Source: Ptychodera flava
Taxonomy: Eukaryota > Hemichordata > Enteropneusta > Ptychoderidae
Assembly: GCF_041260155.1 (NCBI RefSeq)
Contig: NC_091941.1
Location: 22,469,747 to 22,533,746, forward strand
Reading direction: 5' to 3'
Length of the DNA stretch: 64,000 nt
Under the pieces are notes generated by a model. It saw nothing but the letters and a program-made list of their open reading frames with translations, searched no databases and was not told where the DNA came from. Shown here piece by piece: positions 36,040 to 47,000 of this stretch; the stretch's first letter is position 1, and every line of letters starts with the position of its first letter. The position numbers were made by a program, and so were the translations under genes.

Positions 36040-39000
36040 CAAATGGACTTCAAAGTGTACCTTTAGGGTATAGTTAATGGATTGTTTCATCCAGCCTTAT
36101 TCCCTCTTGATAACTAAAAGCTCCCTGTAAACAATTTTATTTTCATGTAGGGAGTTGAGGGAGTTTTTTGGTACAGTTTCTACTGACTCAGACTGTAGAG
36201 TTGTTGTGTTGACTGGTGCCGGGAGGGCTTTCACTGCAGGTATGGCTCCTGAGAAAGTGAAAATAATTGCTATAAATAAGTTTGTCATTTTGTTCATCTT
36301 GAAACAAACTGGTTTAGCTGGCCCTAAACTACCTGTAACAAAGTTTCCCTTGGAATATAGACAGAAGAACTGGATCAACACGGTGTTCATGATGTCATAA
36401 TAATTTACACAACTGACTTGAGAATTATTCTGATGATTTTTCCATGTATGTTTATTTATGTAAGGGCCTGAAAGGCTTGATTCACAAACACCTGGGGGAA
36501 GAAACACAAAAATAAGTTCTCTGATTTTTTCAAATGCCCCTGTAACAAACTCCCCTTCTGACTTGCTACAATTTTGAAAACCACTTAAAATAAAAGTGGC
36601 CAGATTTTGAAATTAACGGAGTTTTTCGTAGTGTGCATGATGTGTGTGTGTTTCGATTTCTTCCAGGGAAGGAAGGCACTGTTTTTTTACATATTTTCTC
36701 CGACAGGAAATCTTCATTGTGAAAACAGAAACCCAGTGATTATATAAAAAAGGTTTGAAAACAGAATGAGTTTCCTTGCCATAATTCGTATAAAAGAGAC
36801 ATTAGCTGTACCTTTTGGCCAATTTCTAAGTACGTTTTGTTCTGTGTATCAACTGCAGTTTCTTGCTAGAATGCTTGAATGACAAATATTCTGTTTGGCA
36901 AAATACTCTGTATATTAGACCATAATCATTGTCATTGATGACAAATGAATTCTAGTCTGGACTTGAATTCAATTTTAAACAATAACAATGCTGACTTTAC
37001 ACATATGGCTGTGTTGAGAAATTAAAAACCAGGGACTTAATTTTCATCATGCTTTAGGGAGTGCGGTAGAACAAGAAACTTCAGTAGACAACACAAAACA
37101 AATCAAACCACCAAAATATTAGCCAAAAGTTACAACTTTAAATTGACAACCAAACTTTAGTTCCATATCAATCAGAAAGAGTTTTGTTTTGAATCCCCCT
37201 TTAAATTCCCAGATCCCTCCAGATGTGTTTGTAAATGCAGCCTTAAGCCTAAAATCTAAAATTCTGAGAAGATATGTACCTGTCTATAGAATCTCTTTGT
37301 AGTTTCAGTATAAAATTTACCCAAGTTTTGGTACCCTGCCAAAACGATGCTGATTTTTGACTTGAAAGAAACAAAATATGAATTGGCAAACTTGATTCTT
37401 ACCTTAAAAATGTCTCACACAATTTCGATTAATCACATTTTATCAAGCATATCTCAAAAAGATCAGTACTAAACCACACTCTCACTTGAATATCATGTGC
37501 ATATATTCTCAATGAGATCTGAGTACCAAACCACACTGGACCGTCACTTGAATATCATATGTGCATATTCTCAGTACCAAACCTGCATGGTCACAGAGTG
37601 TCTTTTTTGAATATCATGTATATTCTCAATGAAATCAGCACTAAACCATGCAGTCTCACTTGAATATTATGCATAATTCTCAATAAGATCAGTCTTACTG
37701 TGTCCTTGTGAATTCTTTTGTTCAAGGAATGGACTTGGCAGAATTTTTCACTTTAAGTGATTTACATGAAGATACTGCAAGAAGAGCGTTCCAATCTAAG
37801 AACATTATTCTGCAATACCAAGCAACGTTTACTGCAATTGAAAAGGTGAGAACGATTATATAAAGGCTAGCTAGATGCTGGGATATCCTTTGGCCAGGAA
37901 GCATTAGTTTAAATTTTAATCAGGTGATGTGGTTCATAATAATCTTTTATTCTTCTTCGGAAGTTGTGTTCAGTATTTCAGAGCTAACTAAAAATTGTTC
38001 ATCGTGTAGCTACCCATAGTCAACTGTACAACAGTGCTGCTGCAGTTGCATTTGCAGGTGATGATGAGTTATTGTGGCTATCAATTTTTTCATTGTGATC
38101 ACAGTTGATAAGCAACACAAAAATCATTTAAGAAACCAGGGATCTAGTATGTACATAGTGCAGGTGACATTGGCATTTCCCTTATATGAGCATATCACAT
38201 ATACTGATGATTGTTTATATGACAGTGAAATATATCTGAAATGCCAGTGAGAATGGAAAACACTTTTTCAATAGGGAGATTTTCTTAATATAGCATACCC
38301 TATATGGTATTCAATTTGTCACTGCATGTATACCAGCCCAAAAATCAACTTGATGCACATTTCTCTTAATCAGTGGAGTCAAAATAGAAAATATGTCTCT
38401 ATGAAGCAATGTGTGTGATCAAGCATAGATGCATGAGCTCTCTCTCTCTCTCTCTCTCTCCTCCCTCTCACTCACTTTTGTTTATTTACACTGATTGTAT
38501 TATTGCAGTGTCCAAAGCCAGTGATAGCAGCTGTTCATGGTGCCTGTGTTGGAGGTGGTGTTGACATGATCACAGCCTGTGATATGCGGCTCTGTTCAAA
38601 AGGTGCATGGTTCCAGGTTAAGGTAGGTTAACTGATTCATGGACTAAATTCAACTTTGTTGGTTATGTCATTTTTTTCATGATTTAAAAGCTGCAATACT
38701 TTTAATATCATTTTTTGCTCCCCACAATTAGTTCAGATATCATATGCACGTTATTTTATAACATTTCTGAATCAATTAAGGAATTCTTAGGAATTTTGTT
38801 CCCCTCAGCCCTGTAGAGTTGTATATGCACCTGGTATTAAAAGTTTTCTCTTATCAATGATAGATAATCTCCTCAGTCAGCAAACTAATATTTTTACGGG
38901 CACTATGATATTGGTATATGAGTATAGTAAAATACAAGAACAGTGGTCAATCAACTTTTTTGAAGTTCAAGTATGTTTTATACATGCAAAATGTAGAATG

Positions 39001-42000
39001 TAGATATTATGGTATTCAGGTTATTTTCTGCCAATGTGTTTTATACTGAATATTATTTAAGAAATAAAACTCACTGCAGGTGGGTATAGTCGAGATTTGG
39101 CACAGTAATGTGCAATAGGAAGCACATTAAGCCACTATGGCAAGAGCTCTATGGAATGCAAATGTACTCGAATAGAGTCAAAGGGATTGTTTAGTTTTAG
39201 CACCAAAAAAAGAGAAAAATCGGGATCAAATATTGAGCTATGCATCATTGCAAATTCGACGCCCATGAACCATACATTATTGACGTGAGGATATAAGTAG
39301 CACATATTCATGTACATGACAGGGTAAGCAATGTAGACAATTACAATAAGTGACGATGCTAAGTATTTGGCATTCACAAGCCAAATGCTCTAATCCAGCA
39401 GTTTTAAGCATTTACACTTCCCTTGCAATTATTTTCATGTTTACTTATTTTGACCGCAGCTATCACATTAAAGCTCAAATGCTATTTGACGCCTGTTTGC
39501 CATGAGGACTGCAGCTTCAGATACCACATACAGCCAGCGTGGATCCCGGGCGTGGATTCTCATCCAATCAGAATGACTCATTGGCGTAATTATGGATATT
39601 ATCGCAAAGAAATCCTATTTCTGTTCTCACATTGCACCTTTATAAACAATTCCCTTGATTTATTCAGGTGCCATTGGGTATTCTTGATTATTAGGAGGTG
39701 GACTTGGGTGTAGCAGCTGATGTGGGCACCTTACAAAGACTTCCCAAAGTGGTTGGCAATGACAGCTGGGCGAGGGAATTGTGTTATACAGCAAGAAGGG
39801 TTGAGTCAGATGAAGCCAAGGAGTTTGGACTCATCAGGTGAATTTTCATAAACTGTACTTATGTGTAAATGTGTGAATACTTAATTCTTATCACACATTG
39901 AAATCAACTTTGACATATATTTCATGGCGGAATCTTGATGCTGCCAATTGTTATTAATTTGGTGATGCCTGAAAAAGGATCAGGTCCGCTTAACAAATAG
40001 GCATTTTTATGATTATGTGCAATGATGTAACATTTACTTCAGAATCTATAAATCCTAAACTAGTGAATGGGAATGGAACTTTGCATGTATACTTTTCTGT
40101 AACTGGAAATTCTGATTGTTAGTGATTTGGCAGAATTTCTATTTTTTCCATCAGCAAAATTTACCCTGACCGAGAATCCCTGCTGAAGGCAGCATTTGAG
40201 TTGGCATCTACCATTGCTGGTAAGAGTCCAGTGGCAGTTCAAGGAACTAAAGTGAACTTGGTGTACTCCCGAGACCATTCTGTGGAAGACAGTCTAAATT
40301 ACATTGTAAGTTACCTACGCAAAGAACATACGGACCCTGCAAATCTATGATACAATTCAACACTATAGGGATTGTATTTGTATTTATTGATCTGATTACC
40401 CTCAAAGAAGCAATATGCTACTGCATGGGAATATATGAGCCCTGTGTTCCTCAGGTACATCCTAAAGAGATCAAAGTGTAATCATTTCAAGTAACAAAAA
40501 ATAACCAAAACAATAAGATTTTATGAATAGTAATACAATTTGAAATGAGGAAGTTAATTTTCAATGGCCAAGTAAAATGATTTCAAGAAATGAAATGAAA
40601 GCGTAAACCTTGCAACTGACACCTCTACGTTAATACTTTATACTTTATACTTTACTTAATTGCTCAACAACACACTCAAGGAGTGTGGTAAGGCAAAAAT
40701 TACACAACTAAAAGATGCAGACTTCAACAAACACTGGATGAAACTGCTGCTGGGGGAGGAATAATACCGTAGAATACAATGGGCAGTTTTGCAGCAGCTG
40801 AAATTCAATTGTGAATTCGTCACAAGCATTGTGAAATCAACATCTGAAATCAAACTAGTAAAATGATAAAACAGTGTTCTTTTGACTCCATCATGTGAAA
40901 GCCAGGTTACCAACACCGCTGTATTAATTGTCAGTTGGTTGGCATACACCTTACTATAAGCATGTCTGAAGTAGATCTTGCTAACTGAACTTCTGTTAAA
41001 TGTAATAGCTGAAGGCAGAATGCACCTGAGGGACAGCTATTAGGACTCTCAAATTTTTACAATTCTTTTCTGATCAACCACTTGTTTATTAGGGCTCATT
41101 TTAAAGCTCTTGTAGTCAGAAAAATTGTTCCTGTCATAGTTTTTTGAAAAATCAAACTTTTTTCTCATAGTTCATACTGTACAAGGATGGTGGCCATTTT
41201 GAATTTTATAAAAGGGTAAATTTTAGGTAATTTGTTTCTCTAGTACCTAATTTTGCTCAGTGACCCCTGATTTGTATTCTTGATTTGGTAACTAAGAGAA
41301 TTTTGAAAGTTTCATTGCCAAAAGTTTGAGCAAAAGTTAAAAGTCACTTTTGAGGTGCATATAATCTCAAAGTCACAGTAATTTGTCACAGTAGCAAAAG
41401 CCAGGTCCAAGAAACCATAACTTTTTATGTTTTTGTCCACTTTTACTGGAAAATCAGAACTCTAGAGGGCTATGTCTTCATGCAGTAACTGTTCTAACTC
41501 AGTTCTTTGGAATTTGTTGGTTTGTTCCTTGAGCTAATATGAGAGTTTCATGGAACAGTCTCTGCTTTCCATAGTGAAATGCAGTATTCAGTTTTTTAAA
41601 ACATGAGGATATCCAATTGTTTAAAATAACAATACACAAATAGTATTGACAAGCCAAACACTGGCTATTTCGACGTAGACCAAAATCCTATCATCAATAC
41701 ACGTTAAAAACTCATCCAAGCAGTTCACTGGTCTGTAAAGGTTCACTGTGAGAAAATTGGTGTAAAAACATCTCACTCAACAAGAAAATAAACTGCACTG
41801 GAACAAAGAGAAGCTGCATGGCATGTCTGGAAATTGGACTTCAAGGGTAAAAGTGATTCGGTGATGTAGCTTTCCTTTAAATTCGTTCATTTCTCTTAAT
41901 TTTCCTACATATAGGTACTTCAGTTGGAGATTTTAACTGCATTTATTTTTTTCCACCAACTGTGCTGTACATCCTCACCCTATTCAACATTCTATGGGTA

Positions 42001-42463
42001 TGAAAGCAATGAGTCTAATAGACTGAAAGATCCGTCTCTCGAGGGTTCTCTCCACCCTCCGTTAAGGGCGGGGGGAGCATAGAGAGCGCCCTCTAGTGGC
42101 ATATCTTTCAGTCTATGAGTCTAATGACTTTACTGATACAGGAGCCATTTGTTTTGGAATAGTATGGCAGGGATTTTGTTAAATACGACTATTCAGGGGG
42201 GAGGGAAAAGATGTGATAGTCAGACACAAATGATATTTACATCCAGAAAGAAAATGTATTTTGACCAATACACTCAGCAGGGCAAGTACTGAATAATAGG
42301 TCAGTGCACACAACTGAAGCACCATGAAAACCTAACCATGTTTTCTTTTCTTGTCCTCCAATCACAGGCAGCATGGAATATGAATATGCTACAGACAGAA
42401 GACATGAAGAATGCAATGAAAGCCAATATGACCAAAAAGAAAGCAGTTTTCTCAAAGTTGTAA
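35275..42463 (+). CDS. ECH1: ECH1 copy 2: dienoyl-CoA isomerase (intact)
   Basis: The paralogue of the copy at 25222, 276 residues over seven exons: 35275-35393, 36151-36239, 37727-37845, 38509-38622, 39695-39837, 40155-40305, 42368-42463. All splice junctions are GT-AG and phases agree throughout. The start is fixed by an in-frame TAG seven codons upstream. The crotonase core is visible: TGAGRAFTAGMD, AAVHGACVGGGVDM and EVDLGVAADVGTLQRLPKV, with the three catalytic acids of ECH1 (Asp in GGGVD, Glu in KEVD, Asp in AADVG). The C-terminus VFSKL is a PTS1 peroxisomal signal, identical in position to that of human ECH1. The N-terminus begins directly at the core without the mitochondrial presequence of mammalian ECH1, so a purely peroxisomal enzyme is inferred. 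Exons 4-6 are about 90% identical to copy 1 while exons 2-3 are much more different. A poly(A) signal AATAAA lies near 42753. Confidence 0.95.
35685..35718. repeat. (CTGT)n microsatellite
   Basis: Repeated CTGT units with one TTTGTG interruption, in intron 1 of ECH1 copy 2. Confidence 0.9.
35938..36034. repeat. Compound (GT)n(TA)n microsatellite
   Basis: About 20 GT units (one AG interruption) run directly into about 29 TA units, 97 bp in all, in intron 1 of ECH1 copy 2. Likely length-polymorphic. Confidence 0.95.
37449..37693. repeat. Degenerate ~60-bp tandem repeat, ~4 units
   Basis: In intron 2 of ECH1 copy 2, directly before exon 3, units share TTGAATATCATGTGCATAT, ATTCTCAATGAGATC and AGTACCAAACC. 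About four diverged copies are recognisable. Confidence 0.75.
38439..38461. repeat. (CT)n microsatellite
   Basis: About eleven CT units, about 48 bp upstream of the exon 4 acceptor of ECH1 copy 2. It probably adds to the polypyrimidine content of that intron. Confidence 0.9.
40635..40765 (-). mobile_element. LINE 3'-end fragment (CR1-like family)
   Basis: Shares ATTGCTCAACAACACAC, GGAGTGTGGTAAGGC and CTGCTGCTGGGGGAGGA with the 3' end of the LINE at 16.9 kb. Its tail is a TACTT/TATAC repeat. It lies in intron 6 of ECH1 copy 2. Confidence 0.85.
41009..41370. mobile_element. Decayed family A MITE copy
   Basis: Colinear with 14962-15290 over its length: GGACTCTCAAATTT, AATTCTTTTCTGATC, GGCTCATTTT, TTGATTTGGTAA and GTTTGAGCAAAAGTT. 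The ends are eroded (CTGAAGGCAGAATGCACCTGAG instead of the TTAAGGTAG terminus). Intron 6 of ECH1 copy 2. Confidence 0.75.
42018..42116. mobile_element. 99-bp MITE with 7-bp TSD
   Basis: The termini ATAGACTGAAAGAT and ATCTTTCAGTCTAT are perfect 14-bp inverted repeats. The heptamer GAGTCTA stands on both sides (42011-42017 and 42117-42123). The interior is GC-rich (GGGCGGGGGGAGC) and includes the word GCGCCCTCTAGTGGC. Confidence 0.8.
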
Positions 42464-42763
42464 ATTAAACACTGTTGGAATGTAAAAGCCAAGGCAACCC
42501 AGCTCACAAGGCATAAAACAAATACTCCTTTGTCAAATTGTCACCTGAATTTGCTATCAAAATTTTTCCAAGCAGAAGTGATTGAAGTTATAATCAACTA
42601 AACGTACTTAGAGTACCGGCAATGCTTTCATCAGATTTAACACTGACCATGCCAAGTCTGCAAGTGTGAAACACCTGTCACGTCAAACAGTCTTATGATT
42701 CTGGACACTTTCACAAGGATGTGTAGTGTGATTATGGTGCTACAGAGTAAGCAATAAATTACG

Positions 42764-44068
42764 TTTTGTAAAGAGCGGCATTCTGCTGTATGTGGGGGAA
42801 GGACAATATAAAGCAGAGTGGTAAAACTAAAGAAAAATCTTGAAAATATGACGTAGACCATAGTTTTCAATCACAAGTTAAGTAAATGGACATATTTCTT
42901 AAAATCATTTTAGGAGTATGAGCATTTGATACAAAGTGGATTGATAAATGGTAAGATGTCAAGAATAAACTTGTATTCATTTATCAAATATGTTCAATGT
43001 GTTCTGTGCATATGGTAGATGAACATCATTTCCTATGAAAAAAAAAATTTCAAAATCCCATTAATAATGTGCTGCCAATTTGCAATTTGCCAATTTGATA
43101 ACCTAAATCATGAACACTGCCGAAAGTTTAAAATTTCAGAAATGAAGTGAAATGAAGTGTTTGTTTTTCACTTACTTGTGGTGGAAAAAATATATAAATG
43201 GAATATGGAACAAATTGAACACAATTGTATATACTGTACAGATGTCCCTTATTATGCAGCTCCTCCAGAAGATGTGTTTATTTATGTAAAAGAAAACGAA
43301 CAGTAACAGTATCATTGTTTGTACAGGTCAGTCCTCAACAAACACATCCCATTTAAGAAATTCCCCTGTGAACTATGTACAAGTGGAATGAAGACACTGA
43401 TAATTTGAAGTCAACTCAACATGCGCTAAGGGTGAAGTCTTCTTTGACTTTATAGAAATTCATAAAATTTTGTCTGCTGACTGAGGTGAAAATGTTCTTA
43501 GCTGGATTACTGTAAACATAGACAGTAGAGGCCCCCTCTATTGTCTATGATTAAAACCAGTAGTGTCAACACAGGTGTTGCTCAGTGATTGTATGCAAAT
43601 ACCTGTTGCCTCACCTTTACAGTACTGACACCATCACAGATATCAATCACACTTTGCCATAAAAAATTTCACCAAATCACATAATATATCCAAAAGTTAA
43701 AATCCACTTTGTGTAATCTACAATCAACATGGCTGAAAAAATGTTTTTGATTCTATAATAATTTCTTTGGACTATTTGGAAATCTATTAGGACTGACAAC
43801 ATTTTGGTTTTCAGACGTGAAATCCAGTATGGAGAAAAAACAAATTGAAGTCATAATTGTTTTTGACATGTGCTTTAATAACAGACACAAAAAATTGATC
43901 ATATGTACAGATTTCATGAAGAAAAGCAAAAAATGTAAAAATAAAAGTGGTCCTCTCCTTTGGAACGGCAACAATAAACACAATGTATGTACAGAATCAT
44001 TATAGTTGACATGAGTATCTATACACATTTGCAGAAATTCAATTAATGAACGTTGAAGTCAAAATAGG
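42764..44068. other. Intergenic, convergent 3' ends
   Basis: Lies between the 3' ends of ECH1 copy 2 (plus) and EFCAB2 (minus). It contains a 33-bp hairpin at 43517-43549 (CATAGACAGTAGAGG / CCTCTATTGTCTATG, one mismatch). No gene was recognised. Confidence 0.45.
43517..43549. repeat. 33-bp hairpin, CATAGAC ends
   Basis: The arms begin CATAGACAGTAGAGG, pair with one mismatch and have a minimal C-rich loop. No flanking direct repeat. Ends resemble those at 33306 and 42018 (ATAGAC), suggesting a loose group. Confidence 0.65.
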
Positions 44069-47000
44069 TTACGTCTCATCTACTGCCATCATTGATGCGT
44101 AATCTTTGTACAAAATAAATCCTTTATCTGGATCTACAGCGGCAGATAACATCTCTTCAAGCTCTTCCTGTGTGAAGGGTTCCCCTGCAACAAAAATATC
44201 AATCCATCGTTATTATTATATTTTTATAGTATCAACTAAGGCACTTTTCAACAAACTTCCTTATTCCTGAAGTCATTATCTAAAGGAAAGCATGCTTTGT
44301 CTTACTATTTCTGGTAAAGAGGTCATTTTGATTCATTGTGTTCTGCAATTAAGTTTTTTATCTGAATTATGTCAGGTAAGACTGGTCATAGGTATGAGTA
44401 CGTACATTTAACGGACAACGAGGAAATCAAGTGTGGAAAATCCTGTCATCTGATTGTAATGTACAAGTTCAAGAATGTTGGGTTCCATAAAGTTTCCTTT
44501 CTTTTAACATAATTTGCATCATCATCACCATCATCATCATCATCATCATCAGGCATGTGTGTATTTTGGAAATTTGGTTGCCCGTACATGTATTTGGACA
44601 CTTCTTGCCAAAGTCGAGAATTTGAACATCCAAATATATGGGACGAGTTTTTTAAGAGAAGAGTCCAAACAACATCACTGTTGTTATTGCCAGGTCAGTT
44701 CTATATACATGGAACAGAATCACTGAGGTGTACATCCGCTGAAGATACAGTCTGTCTGTAGATCTAGTAGAGTGGACATGTCTACCCAGTAAATAAATAT
44801 TGTATGTCTGTCCAACAAGAATAGGAAACTATGGGGTCAAGGTAAAGGGGTTATACAAAACCACAGTTACTCTATCCCACCAAGTCTATGACTCAGATAT
44901 CCCTTCTAAAGGTTGTTTCATACTTACCTTCTTCTGTCATATATTTTGTGATTTCTTCAACTGCTAGATGGCCTTTCTTTTCTGAATCTAAAACTTCAAA
45001 TGCTTTGAGAATTTGATCTTCTGGGGCAGGCTTGAATCTGGATTAGAAAGAGTGTACAAGAGTTTGAAAATTGACTTGACCGCATCTTGCATATTTCAAA
45101 TGCCTACAATGTGGGGTAAAACCCCTCATTACAGTTAACTTCCATGAGCAGACTTGAGGTTCTGGTTGCTCTAAACGTTATTTGTATGTGTTAGTCATTC
45201 TGCAGTCAAGAGCTCCTTTCAATACTGAAATAAGCAAAACATTTTATGCTGTTAAGGTGGCGTTGCTCATAACACTTCGTATTTTGCTCAAAGTCTTTTT
45301 TTTGCAAAGATTCATTCAATTTTCATGATTTGTCATCCAAGATAAAAATATTGGTTGGGTTCAACTGTTAGCGAGACAAGCAGTCATAGATTGGGCGAGA
45401 AAAAAGCGTAAACTTCTGCACATTTAAGCAAATCACCCAAATTTGTGGCTTTTTACTCACGTTTTCACCATTTCAAAAAAATTTAACTTCAGTCTGACTG
45501 GGTTTAATTTTGTGAAATTTTCACATTATACACTTCAAATATTATTTGACAAAACAATTTTATTCGGTAATAAAATTCTTTCACTTTGAATTCATTTCAT
45601 TTTTGCTTCTCAAGATTACAGTTATCTTTTTTGAATGAAAGTCTTTCAACCCCTGTCACTTAAGAATGAGTAAAGATAATGCAAAACAAAATTGTTTTTT
45701 TATATATACTCCAGTTTCAAATGAGATATTACATTTCATTAAATACTAGAATCAAGTTTCAAACATGAATTAATTTTTATCATTAATACCAAAATTGAAA
45801 TTTTCTACCCCAAATATGTACCCCTTCATCCTTCAAGTAAACTATTGCTACCATACTAGGTTTTAGATTCTCTACTTTTTGAAAATACATGGAATCACTA
45901 TGAATGGGTTTTCATGTCATTTTTGTTGAGAAATATCGCTTCGAAAAAATGTGTGTTGGTTAAGTGCGACATCACCTTAAAATTATTACGGTACATAAAG
46001 ACAATGATTTTTCATAATTTTTTTGTCTGCACAAGATCAGACATCAATAATATGTATGAGTAACTAATAAAGCTATTGAGAAATTCAATACTCACTTTCT
46101 GTCCATGAGAACATCCCTCATTGTTGGCATAAATTGATCAAATCTGATGTACCCTGTGGGTTCTTCCTCCTCCATGTCAGCCAGCAAGTCATGCAGTTCT
46201 CCCTCTGTAGGGCAACATCCCAATGATCTGATGATCGTACCAACTTCCCTGCAATTGAAACATTTTCTTTTAAGCACATCTTGAAAAATTATGTGTAACA
46301 AATATAAAAATGTCAAATATCTTTATTATCAAGGATATTTTTGGAGAAAAATATTTCATATTTAGTGGTCTCTGTATAAAGTGATTCTCTTCACACTTAT
46401 TATTTAAACTGTTCTAACTGATATGGTGACAACTATACATGATCATCCTTAAATTTATCAAAGTTTAATATCTTGGATAGATTAGTAGTAAAATGAAAGC
46501 TTATTGATGCACTGATATGGGAAAATAAAAAAGGAAAAAGCCATTTAAAACCAAACATGACCAGCTCTATATCTTACCTTACATCAACTGTTTTGTTAGA
46601 GTCATGATCAAATATGTCAAAAGCATCAGTGATTTTTTTCTGAACTTCAGCCAGAAGGGACTCTGTAAGTGAAAGGCAACTTTGTTAGTCGGTTTAGTAC
46701 TAGTTGTTTCATGAATAATGATGACTTACTTTGATTTACACTTCATTATATTTCAATATTTGTACACTAAATTATGATAGATCAATGTCTTCCAAAACCA
46801 TTGTCTCGCATGGACAAGATAAAACAAAAGGAACTCAAAACAGGACCTTAGGAGAGGTGCAGTAGTGTGAGCATTTCTGTTTCAGAGTCAGTACTCCAAA
46901 GTTCATCCATAGGTATGCAATAGTTACAGTTTTGACCCATTCAGGAAGTGACATTTAGTTCTAACAAAAGTTTCACTGACACTAACTTAAGAAAGGTCGG

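Noticed and set aside
35633-36090. 146-codon open frame over GT/TA repeats
   Set aside because: Generated by the microsatellite; it lies inside an ECH1 intron.
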